Shown: one piece after another, positions 27,342 through 34,539 of the stretch | Layout: each line of letters opens with the position of its first letter | How positions within the stretch are numbered: position 1 is the stretch's first letter | Assembly (NCBI RefSeq): GCF_039523795.1 | Contig: NZ_BAAAFZ010000052.1 | Coordinates: 1 to 63,675 of the forward strand | Source of the DNA: Craurococcus roseus | GTDB lineage: Bacteria > Pseudomonadota > Alphaproteobacteria > Acetobacterales > Acetobacteraceae | Length of the DNA: 63,675 bases | Direction of reading: 5' to 3' | The notes under the pieces: generated by a model | What the model saw: only the letters and a program-made list of their open reading frames with translations | What the model was told of the DNA's origin: nothing | Database searches by the model: none | Position numbers and translations under genes: made by a program

Positions 27342-28220
27342 ATGGACACGCACGCCAACGCCTTTGACCGCGCTGCCGAGTCGCTCGGCAACGCCGTCGA
27401 GCTGCAGCACGTGAACCTGCGCGTCCCGGACCAGCAGGCGGCGACGGCCTTCTACATCAGCGGGCTCGGGCTGACGCGCGACCCGTTCCTGATGACGGGC
27501 ACGGACAACATGTGGGCCAACGCCGGGGCGAGCCAGTTCCACCTGCCCACCGGAGCGCCGCAGGTGCTGCGCGGCACGACGGGCCTCGTGGTGCCGAACC
27601 GGGCGCAGTTGCTCGACCGGCTGGCGAAGGTCCGCGGCCAGCTCGAAGGCACGCGCTTCGCCTTCGCGGAGACCGGGGACGGCGCGGAGGCGACCTGCCC
27701 CTGGGGCAACCGCATCCGCTGCCACGCGCCGGACCGGGCTCGGTTCGGGCCGGTCACGCTCGGCATCCCTTACGTCGAGTTCGACGTGTCGCCCGGCGCC
27801 GTGGGAGGCATCGCGCGCTTCTACAACGAGATCCTCGGCGTCCGGGCTTGGACGGAGGGCGCCGGCACGGCGCGGGCGCTGGTGGCGAAGAACCAGCATC
27901 TGGTGTTTCGGGAAACGGACCGGCCGCGCCCGCCCTTCGACGGCCACCACGTCCAGATCGCGCTGGCGGATTTCGGCGGGCCCTACACCAAGCTGCGGAA
28001 GCGCGGGCTGGTCTCGCGCGAGGACAGCCAGTGGCAGTACCGCTTCCGCGACATCGTGGACCCGGACACGGGCGCGATGCTGTTCACGGTGGAGCACGAG
28101 GTCCGCAGCATGACGCACCCGATGTTCGGCCGGCCGCTGGTCAACCGCAACGCCGCGCTGAACAACCGCAACTACGCCGCCGGGCACGAGGGCTGGGCCT
28201 GGACGATGCCGCCGGGCTGA
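27342..28220 (+). CDS. VOC-family (glyoxalase/dioxygenase-like) protein
   Basis: A 292-residue protein with two vicinal-oxygen-chelate modules. The first (about 18-130) begins VELQHVNLRVPDQQAATAF. The second (about 143-255) has IPYVEFDVSPG and GHHVQIALADF, ending DTGAMLFTVEHEVRSM. Candidate metal ligands are His in LQHV and HHVQ and Glu in TVEHE. The C-terminus NNRNYAAGHEGWAWTMP is unusual. It is probably cotranscribed with the alpha/beta hydrolase, which would fit a ring-cleavage/hydrolysis pair, but the substrate cannot be told. Confidence 0.82.
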   Translation: MDTHANAFDRAAESLGNAVELQHVNLRVPDQQAATAFYISGLGLTRDPFLMTGTDNMWANAGASQFHLPTGAPQVLRGTTGLVVPNRAQLLDRLAKVRGQLEGTRFAFAETGDGAEATCPWGNRIRCHAPDRARFGPVTLGIPYVEFDVSPGAVGGIARFYNEILGVRAWTEGAGTARALVAKNQHLVFRETDRPRPPFDGHHVQIALADFGGPYTKLRKRGLVSREDSQWQYRFRDIVDPDTGAMLFTVEHEVRSMTHPMFGRPLVNRNAALNNRNYAAGHEGWAWTMPPG

Positions 28221-28348
28221 AGGCGCCGCGGCAGGGCTTTGGCCGCGGGTTCCTCGCCGCGGACTCGACCGGTCCCGGACGGATTCCGCCTTGCCGCCTC
28301 GCGGCCGCCGTTCTTGCCCCGGCGGTGCCGGCGGGCTACCGGCTCGGC

Positions 28349-29446
28349 GTGTCCACCGAGCCTCCGCGCGCTGCGCCGCCCCCGCCCTTGCGGACCGCGG
28401 ATTTCGACTTCGCCCTCCCGGATGCGCTGATCGCGCAACGACCGGCCCGCCCGCGCGACTCCGCCCGGCTCCTGGTGGTGCGGCCGGACGGGTTGGACGA
28501 CCGGATCGCGCGGGAGTTGCCGGGGCTGTTCCGCCCCGGGGACGTGCTGGTGGTCAACGACACGCGGGTGATCCCGGCGCGGTTGCGCGCGCGGCGCGGC
28601 GACGCCGCCGTGGAGATCCTCCTCAACCGCCCCGCCGAGGGAGGCGGCTGGCACGCGCTGGTGCGGAACGCGCGCCGCTTGCGCGAAGGCGACGCCTTGG
28701 CGGTGGAGCGCGCGCCGGGCCTCCCGGTCCAGGTGCTCCGCCGCCTGGAGGACGGCGGCGTTCTGCTCGATCTCGGCCCGGACCCCGACGCGGTCTTTTC
28801 GGCGCTCGAGCGGGCCGGCGAGGTGCCGTTGCCTCCCTACATCGCCCGCCCGGACGGGCCGTTGCCCGAGGACCGCGAGGACTACCAAGCGATCTTCGCG
28901 CGCCGCCCCGGCGCCGTGGCGGCGCCCACCGCCAGCCTGCACTTCACCGAGGCGATGCTGGCCGCGCTCGACGCCAGGGGGGTGCGGCGCGCCGCCGTGA
29001 CGCTCCACGTCGGCGCCGGCACCTTCCTGCCGCTCCGGGGCGAGGACCCGCGCGCCCAGCGCCTCCACGCCGAATGGGGAGAGGTGTCGCCCGAGGCCGC
29101 CGCGCTCATCAACGAGACACGGCCGGCGGGCGGCCGCATCGTGGCGATCGGCACCACCGCGCTCCGCCTCCTTGAAACGGCGGCGCTCGGTGGCGATTCA
29201 TGGCAGCGGCCGGTGCGTCCGTTCCGCGGGCTGACCGACCTCTTCCTCCTGCCCGGCCACCGCTTCCGCTCCGCCGACGCCCTGATGACCAACTTCCACT
29301 TGCCCAAGAGCACGCTGTTCATGCTCGTCTGCGCCTTCGCCGGGACGGGACGGATGCGCGCGGCCTACGCCCACGCGATCGCGGAAGGTTACCGCTTCTA
29401 CAGCTACGGCGACGCCAGCCTGATCTTCCGCGAGGAGGCGCCGTGA
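28349..29446 (+). CDS. queA: S-adenosylmethionine:tRNA ribosyltransferase-isomerase
   Basis: It transfers and isomerises the ribosyl of SAM onto preQ1-tRNA to give epoxyqueuosine. The protein has 365 residues, with FDFALPDALIAQRPA near the start, LVVNDTRVIPARL, ASLHFTEAML, LHVGAGTFLPLR, and the C-terminal LTDLFLLPGHRF and NFHLPKSTLFMLV. A GTG at 28349 was chosen; a TTG at 28388 (LRTADFDF) would match family starts more closely, and neither has a strong ribosome-binding site. It is the first gene of a six-gene operon, and its stop overlaps the tgt start as GTGA. No preQ1 riboswitch was recognised upstream. Confidence 0.95.
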   Translation: MSTEPPRAAPPPPLRTADFDFALPDALIAQRPARPRDSARLLVVRPDGLDDRIARELPGLFRPGDVLVVNDTRVIPARLRARRGDAAVEILLNRPAEGGGWHALVRNARRLREGDALAVERAPGLPVQVLRRLEDGGVLLDLGPDPDAVFSALERAGEVPLPPYIARPDGPLPEDREDYQAIFARRPGAVAAPTASLHFTEAMLAALDARGVRRAAVTLHVGAGTFLPLRGEDPRAQRLHAEWGEVSPEAAALINETRPAGGRIVAIGTTALRLLETAALGGDSWQRPVRPFRGLTDLFLLPGHRFRSADALMTNFHLPKSTLFMLVCAFAGTGRMRAAYAHAIAEGYRFYSYGDASLIFREEAP

Positions 29447-30615
29447 CCCTGCGCTGGACCCTCGAAGCGCGGGACGGCGAGGCGCGCGCCGGCGTGCTCC
29501 GCACGGCGCACGGGCCGGTGGAAACGCCGGTGTTCATGCCCGTCGGAACGGCCGGCACGGTGAAGGCGATGACCGCCGACGCGGTGCGCTCCACCGGCGC
29601 GCGGCTGGTGCTCGGCAACACCTACCACCTGATGCTCCGGCCCGGGGCCGAGCGGGTCGAGGCGCTCGGCGGGCTGCACCGGATGATGGATTGGCACGGT
29701 CCCATCCTGACCGATTCCGGCGGCTACCAAGTCATGTCGCTGGCCGCGCTTCGGAGCATGGACGAGGACGGCGTCACCTTCCGCAGCCACATCGACGGCA
29801 CCAAGCACCGCCTGACGCCGGAGCGCAGCGTCGCCATCCAGCGCCAACTCGGCGCCGACGTGACCATGTGCTTCGACGAGTGCACGCCCTTTCCGGCGAC
29901 CGAGGCCGAGGCGGCGAAGTCCATGCGCCTCTCCATGCGCTGGGCCGCGCGCTGCCGCGAGGCCTTCGCGCCGCTCGACGGCCACGGCCTGTTCGGCATC
30001 GTGCAGGGCGGCGTGTACCCGGCGCTGCGGGAGGAGAGCGTGGGGGCGCTGACCGGCATCGGCTTCGAGGGCTACGCGGTGGGCGGCCTCGCAGTCGGCG
30101 AGGGCCAGGACGCGATGTTCGGCGTGCTCGACCGCACCGTGCCGCTGCTGCCCGCCGACAAGCCGCGCTACCTCATGGGCGTCGGCACGCCGGCCGACAT
30201 CCTGGGCGCTGTCCGCCGCGGCGTGGACATGTTCGACTGCGTCATCCCCACGCGCTCCGGCCGCACCGGCCGCGCCTACACCAGCCGCGGCGTGCTCAAC
30301 CTCCGCAACGCGCGCCACGCCGACGACCCGCGCCCGCTCGACCCGGCCTGCCCCTGCCCCGCCTGCGCTCGCCACTCCCGCGCTTACCTCCACCACCTGA
30401 TCCGGGCGGACGAGATGCTCGGCCCGATGCTGCTGACCTGGCACAACGTGCGGTACTACCAGGACCTGATGCGCGGCCTCCGAGGCGCCATATGCGAAGG
30501 GAGTTTCGGGGCGCACGCGGCGGCGCTGGAAGCCGGCTGGCGCGCGGGCGACGACGCGCCGCCGGACGACGCGGCCGCCGAGAGCCTCGCCGAAGACCGC
30601 GAGATGGCGCCATGA
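29443..30615 (+). CDS. tgt: tRNA-guanine(34) transglycosylase
   Basis: It exchanges guanine-34 for preQ1 in tRNAs with GUN anticodons. The protein has 390 residues. The catalytic base region is ILTDSGGYQVMSL, the substrate loop FGIVQGGVYPALR and GYAVGGLAVGEG, and the nucleophile Asp is in GVDMFDCVIPTRSGR. The zinc site is CPCPACARH followed by a downstream His in LTWHNVRYY. It starts at GTG overlapping queA and ends overlapping queF (ATGA). It is normal length with a short acidic tail. Confidence 0.97.
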   Translation: MTLRWTLEARDGEARAGVLRTAHGPVETPVFMPVGTAGTVKAMTADAVRSTGARLVLGNTYHLMLRPGAERVEALGGLHRMMDWHGPILTDSGGYQVMSLAALRSMDEDGVTFRSHIDGTKHRLTPERSVAIQRQLGADVTMCFDECTPFPATEAEAAKSMRLSMRWAARCREAFAPLDGHGLFGIVQGGVYPALREESVGALTGIGFEGYAVGGLAVGEGQDAMFGVLDRTVPLLPADKPRYLMGVGTPADILGAVRRGVDMFDCVIPTRSGRTGRAYTSRGVLNLRNARHADDPRPLDPACPCPACARHSRAYLHHLIRADEMLGPMLLTWHNVRYYQDLMRGLRGAICEGSFGAHAAALEAGWRAGDDAPPDDAAAESLAEDREMAP

Positions 30616-31085
30616 GCGGCAATCCGAAGACCGACACCTCCGCCCTCACCCAGCTCGGCCGTCCGGTCGGCGTGCCGGCCTCGCCGGAGGACGCGGTGCT
30701 GGAGCGCGTGCCCAACCCGCACCCGGGCGTGCCCTACTGCGTTCGCTTCACGGCGCCCGAGTTCACCAGCCTCTGCCCCCTCACCGCCCAGCCGGACTTC
30801 GCGCACCTCGTCATCGACTACGTGCCCGCCGAGTGGTTGGTGGAGAGCAAGTCGCTCAAGCTCTACCTGACTTCGTTCCGCAACCACGGCGCGTTCCACG
30901 AGGCCTGCACGGTGGGCATCGCGCGGCGTTTGGAAGCTGAGCTGTCGCCGGTGTGGCTGCGCATCGGCGGCTACTGGTACCCGCGCGGCGGCATCCCGAT
31001 CGACGTGTTCTACCAAAGCGGCAAGCCGCCCGCCGGTGTGTGGGTACCGCCGCAAGAGGTGCAACCCTACCGTGGCCGCGGCTGA
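30612..31085 (+). CDS. queF: NADPH-dependent 7-cyano-7-deazaguanine reductase
   Basis: It reduces preQ0 to preQ1. At 157 residues it is a type I, unimodular QueF. The catalytic Cys is in EFTSLCPLTAQPDF, and the signature WLVESKSLKLYLTSFRNHG is intact, followed by FHE. The start overlaps the tgt stop and the 3' end overlaps queG by 14 bases. Its product feeds Tgt, the preceding gene. Confidence 0.97.
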   Translation: MSGNPKTDTSALTQLGRPVGVPASPEDAVLERVPNPHPGVPYCVRFTAPEFTSLCPLTAQPDFAHLVIDYVPAEWLVESKSLKLYLTSFRNHGAFHEACTVGIARRLEAELSPVWLRIGGYWYPRGGIPIDVFYQSGKPPAGVWVPPQEVQPYRGRG

Positions 31086-32136
31086 CGCCCCCTTCGACGC
31101 CGAGGCCGCAAAGGCGGAGATCCGCGTGGAGGCGCTCGCGCTGGGCTTCGACGCGGTGGGCTTCACCGAGGCGCACCTGCCGGATGAGACCCGCGAGCGG
31201 CTGGACCGCTTCCTCGCGGACGGGATGCACGGCGGGATGGGGTGGATGGCGAACCGCGCCGAGCAGCGCGGGCATCCGCGCTCCTTGTGGCCGGAGGCGG
31301 TCAGCGCCATCAGCCTCGGTATGTCCTACGCGCCGGATGGCGACCCGCTCGCCAACCTCGCGCGACCGGACCGCGGCAGCATCAGCGTGTACGCGCGGAA
31401 CCGCGATTACCACGACTTGATCAAGAAGCGCCTCAAGGCGCTCGGCCGCTGGATGGCGCAGCGCTGGCGCGGCACCGACCTGAAGGTGTTCGTGGACACC
31501 GCGCCGGTGATGGAGAAGCCGCTGGCGGAGCGCGCCGGACTCGGCTGGCAGGGCAAGCACACCAACCTCGTGTCGCGCCGCCACGGCTCTTGGCTGTTCC
31601 TTGGCGAGATACTTTGCACCCTGGAGCTGCCGCCCGACCCGCCGGAAGCCGACCATTGCGGCTCCTGCCGGCGCTGCCTGTCCATCTGCCCGACGGACGC
31701 CTTTCCGGCGCCACGCCGCCTCGATGCGCGGCGGTGCATAAGCTACCTGACCATCGAGCACGCCGGGCCGATCCCGGAGGAGTTCCGCGCGCCAATGGGC
31801 AACCGCATCTACGGTTGCGACGATTGCCTCGCCGTCTGCCCTTGGAACAAGTTCGCCCAGGCGCACAGCGAGCCGGCCTTCGCGCCGCGTTCCGAACTGG
31901 ACGCGCCGCGCTTGGCCGAGTTGGCGGCGCTGGAAGACGCGGCCTTCCGCGCCCTGTTCTCCGGCAGCCCGGTGAAGCGCATCGGCCGCGACCGCTTCGT
32001 GCGCAACGTGCTGGTCGCCATCGGCAACTCCGGCGACCCCGCGCTGCGCGCCACGGCGCAGGAGCACGCGGAGGAGCCGGACCCGGTGGTGGCCGAAGCA
32101 GCGCGTTGGGCCGCCGGGAGGCTCGCCCCCGCATGA
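31072..32136 (+). CDS. queG: Epoxyqueuosine reductase
   Basis: A cobalamin- and [4Fe-4S]-dependent enzyme that converts epoxyqueuosine to queuosine in tRNA, the last step of the pathway. It has 354 residues. The catalytic Asp is in VFVDTAPVMEK, followed by GLGWQGKHTNL. Two ferredoxin-like clusters are CGSCRRCLSICP and CDDCLAVCPW, and a HEAT-like C-terminal helical region binds the tRNA. The GTG at 31072 has AGAGGTG upstream and lies inside the queF end. It overlaps queC by ATGA. No cobalamin riboswitch was seen. Confidence 0.96.
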   Translation: MAAADAPFDAEAAKAEIRVEALALGFDAVGFTEAHLPDETRERLDRFLADGMHGGMGWMANRAEQRGHPRSLWPEAVSAISLGMSYAPDGDPLANLARPDRGSISVYARNRDYHDLIKKRLKALGRWMAQRWRGTDLKVFVDTAPVMEKPLAERAGLGWQGKHTNLVSRRHGSWLFLGEILCTLELPPDPPEADHCGSCRRCLSICPTDAFPAPRRLDARRCISYLTIEHAGPIPEEFRAPMGNRIYGCDDCLAVCPWNKFAQAHSEPAFAPRSELDAPRLAELAALEDAAFRALFSGSPVKRIGRDRFVRNVLVAIGNSGDPALRATAQEHAEEPDPVVAEAARWAAGRLAPA

Positions 32137-32849
32137 GCGAAGGCGCGATCGTGCTGTTCAGCGGCGGCCAGGACTCCGCGACCTGCCTCGCCTGGGCGCT
32201 GCGCCGCTTCGCCCGTGTGGAGACGGTGGGATTCGCCTACGGCCAGCGGCACGGCGTGGAGCTGGACTGCGCCGCCGCCTTCCGCGCCCGCCTGCCCGCG
32301 CTGCTGCCCGACGTGGCGCACCGGCTGGGCGACGCGCACACCCTGCCGCTGGAGGCGCTCGGCGCCCTGTCCGACACCGCCCTGACCCGGGAGGCGGAGA
32401 TCGCCATGCGCGGCGACGGGCTGCCCAACACCTTCGTGCCCGGCCGCAACCTGGTTTTCCTGACCTTCGCCGCCGCCCTCGCCTACCGGCGCGGCCTCCG
32501 GCACCTCGTCGCCGGCATGTGCGAGACGGATTACTCCGGCTACCCGGACTGCCGCGACGACACGATCAAGGCGGTGCAGGTGGCGTTGAACCTCGGGATG
32601 CAGCGGCGCTTCGTCATCCACACGCCCTTGATGTGGCGGGACAAGGCCGAAACCTGGCGATTGGCCGAGGAACTCGGGGGCGCCGCGCTGTTGGGCGCCA
32701 TCGCCGAGGAGACGCATAGCTGCTACCTCGGCGACCGCGCGCAGCGCCACCCATGGGGCTTCGGCTGCGGCGCCTGCCCGGCCTGCGGGTTGCGCGCCCG
32801 AGGGTGGGACGCCTACAGCGCCGGCCGCCCGGACAAGGACGAAGAATGA
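32133..32849 (+). CDS. queC: 7-cyano-7-deazaguanine synthase
   Basis: An ATP-dependent enzyme that makes preQ0 from 7-carboxy-7-deazaguanine and ammonia. It has 238 residues. The PP-loop is LFSGGQDSATCL, TFVPGRNLVFLTFAAA follows, and a zinc site is formed by Cys residues in SCYLGDR and GCGACPACGLR. The start overlaps queG and the end overlaps the transporter gene, both as ATGA. QueD and QueE, which supply its substrate, are not in the window. Confidence 0.97.
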   Translation: MSEGAIVLFSGGQDSATCLAWALRRFARVETVGFAYGQRHGVELDCAAAFRARLPALLPDVAHRLGDAHTLPLEALGALSDTALTREAEIAMRGDGLPNTFVPGRNLVFLTFAAALAYRRGLRHLVAGMCETDYSGYPDCRDDTIKAVQVALNLGMQRRFVIHTPLMWRDKAETWRLAEELGGAALLGAIAEETHSCYLGDRAQRHPWGFGCGACPACGLRARGWDAYSAGRPDKDEE

Positions 32850-33412
32850 CACCGCCCGCCAGGGGCCGCGCCGAAGGCTTCCTGTTCCTCCTCGGCTTCG
32901 GCCTCTGCATTCCCGCGGCCAACTGGCTGATCGGCAACGTCGGCACCGCTTGCGTGCCCGGCGGCGGCCCGTGCCTGATCCCGGTCGCGCCCGGCCTGAT
33001 GGCGCCCTCCGGCGTGCTGATGGTCGGGCTGGCCTTGGTGCTGCGCGACGTGGTGCAGCGCCGCCTCGGCCTGGGCTGGGCGGGCGCCGCCGTGCTGGCC
33101 GGGGCCGCCCTGTCCGCCCTGCTGGCTCCGCACGCGCTGGTGGTCGCCTCGGCCGCTGCCTTCCTGGTGAGCGAAGCGGCGGACCTCGCCGTCTACACGC
33201 CGCTGCAACGCCGCGGGCTGGTCCTCGCCGTGGCGCTCAGCGGCGTGGTGGGGCTGGTGCTCGACAGCGTGGTGTTCCTGCTGCTCGCCTTCGGCAGCCT
33301 CGAATACGTCGCCGGGCAGGTGGTCGGGAAGCTGTGGATGGTGCTCGCGTCCCTGCCGCTGGTGGCGTGGCTGCGGCGACGGGACGAGAGGCTCGGCTTG
33401 CGGCCTGCTTGA
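32846..33412 (+). CDS. VUT-family (YhhQ-like) queuosine-precursor transporter
   Basis: A 188-residue inner-membrane protein with about five or six hydrophobic helices (FLFLLGFGLCIPAANWLIG, MAPSGVLMVGLALVL, AAVLAGAALSALLA, LVLAVALSGVVGLVLDSVVF). The blocks SEAADLAVYTPLQRRG and LDSVVFLLLAFGS match the VUT family, whose E. coli member YhhQ imports preQ0/preQ1. Coupling to queC by ATGA overlap supports a role in deazaguanine uptake, so this operon probably combines synthesis with salvage. The substrate is inferred from family and context. Confidence 0.88.
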   Translation: MTPPARGRAEGFLFLLGFGLCIPAANWLIGNVGTACVPGGGPCLIPVAPGLMAPSGVLMVGLALVLRDVVQRRLGLGWAGAAVLAGAALSALLAPHALVVASAAAFLVSEAADLAVYTPLQRRGLVLAVALSGVVGLVLDSVVFLLLAFGSLEYVAGQVVGKLWMVLASLPLVAWLRRRDERLGLRPA

Positions 33413-33426
33413 AAAAAGGCGGAAGC

Positions 33427-33555
33427 GTGTTCCCGCTGTTGCGCGCCGCCCTGTTCCCGCTCGCCCTGGCCTGCGCAGCGTCGGCTTGCGGCGCGGTCGT
33501 GCCGGCGTCCGGGCCGCCGACCTACGGCGACGGGCGCGGCAACAGCAGCAACTGA
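33427..33555 (+). CDS. Very small lipoprotein, 42 aa
   Basis: A frame starting at GTG, with GGCGGAAG just upstream, encodes a hydrophobic leader and the lipobox AASACGAV. A short Gly/Asn-rich tail follows, ending DGRGNSSN. It follows the transporter gene by 14 bases and may be the last gene of the queuosine operon. Entericidin-like or other tiny lipoproteins look similar, but no family was recognised. Confidence 0.55.
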   Translation: MFPLLRAALFPLALACAASACGAVVPASGPPTYGDGRGNSSN

Positions 33556-33576
33556 CGCCCGCCGCGGAGCGCCGGC

Positions 33577-34539
33577 TCAGCCGGCCTCCGCCAAGGTGCT
33601 GGGATGGAACAGCGCCTCCGGCGGGATCGGCCCGGCGACCAAGCCGTCGGCCGCGGCGAAGCGGACCATGGCGCCTATTTCACCGCGATTGCGGGCGAAG
33701 CCGTAGGGCCAAGGGTCGCCGCCCATGATCGCGGCCTGCTCCTCGAAGGCCGCGGCGGCCCAGGGCAGCGACACGCGCAGCACGTTCACCAAGCGCAGCT
33801 CTTCCAGCGCGATGGCGCGCGCGCGGGCGAAGGCGCGGAACAGCTCCACCGGCAGCCAGGGGTGCCGCTCCGCCACGTCCCGCCGCACCGCGAGGCAGTG
33901 CATGATGGGGAAGAAGCCCGTGGCGCGGTGCCACGCGACCTCCTCGGCGCGGTGGTCGGGCCAGAGCCGTCCGACCGGCGCGCCCCGGTCCTCGAAAGCC
34001 GCAGGCGGGCGCGGCGCGATCATCGCGTCCAGTCGCCCGGCCGCCAGCGCCGCCTGCAAGTCCTCGCCGAGCGGCCGGACGTCCAGCCCGCCCGGCAAGC
34101 TGATCGGCACGCGCTCGCCGCCGGTCCGCCACGCTACGCCGCGGGTGTCCACGCCGCAGTGCTCGCGCAGGATGCCGCGCACCCACAGCGCCGCGGTCTG
34201 CTGGTACTCGGGCACGCCTACCGTCCGACCGGCGAGGTCGCCCGGCCCGGCGATGCCGCGGTCGGTGCGGATGTAGACCGCCGAGTGGCGGAAGGCGCGC
34301 GAGGGGAACGCAGGCACGCCCACATAGGCGCTGTCGCCGCGCGCCGTGGTGACGATGTGCGAGCCCATGGAAAGCTCGCAAACGTCGAAGGCCCGGTCGC
34401 GGAGCGCGCGGCGGAAGATGTCCTCCGGCTCGCCCGGCAGGGTGACGAAATCCACGCCCGGCACGGCGACCCGCCCGTCCAGGACCGGCCGCGTCCGGTC
34501 TGAGGCGGTGCAGGCGAGGGTGAGCGAGAGCTTGGTCAC
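33577..34539 (-). CDS. 4,5-dihydroxyphthalate decarboxylase-like protein
   Basis: A 320-residue cytosolic protein with the periplasmic-binding-protein-like fold of the Pht5/NMT1-like decarboxylases. It shows the family opening KLSLTLACTASDRTRPVLDGRV, then CELSMGSHIVTTARGDS, the VGVPAFPSRAFRHSAVYI block and AGRTVGVPEYQQTAALW. The absence of a signal peptide separates it from true solute-binding proteins. It starts at GTG overlapping the preceding molybdenum-hydroxylase large subunit as GTGA, so it is the last gene of that operon. The role in decarboxylating an aromatic or heteroaromatic acid is inferred. Confidence 0.8.
   Translation of the reverse strand: MTKLSLTLACTASDRTRPVLDGRVAVPGVDFVTLPGEPEDIFRRALRDRAFDVCELSMGSHIVTTARGDSAYVGVPAFPSRAFRHSAVYIRTDRGIAGPGDLAGRTVGVPEYQQTAALWVRGILREHCGVDTRGVAWRTGGERVPISLPGGLDVRPLGEDLQAALAAGRLDAMIAPRPPAAFEDRGAPVGRLWPDHRAEEVAWHRATGFFPIMHCLAVRRDVAERHPWLPVELFRAFARARAIALEELRLVNVLRVSLPWAAAAFEEQAAIMGGDPWPYGFARNRGEIGAMVRFAAADGLVAGPIPPEALFHPSTLAEAG

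Noticed and set aside
28221..28348. A preQ1 riboswitch upstream of queA
   Set aside because: No A-rich tail or preQ1 aptamer-like pairing was seen.
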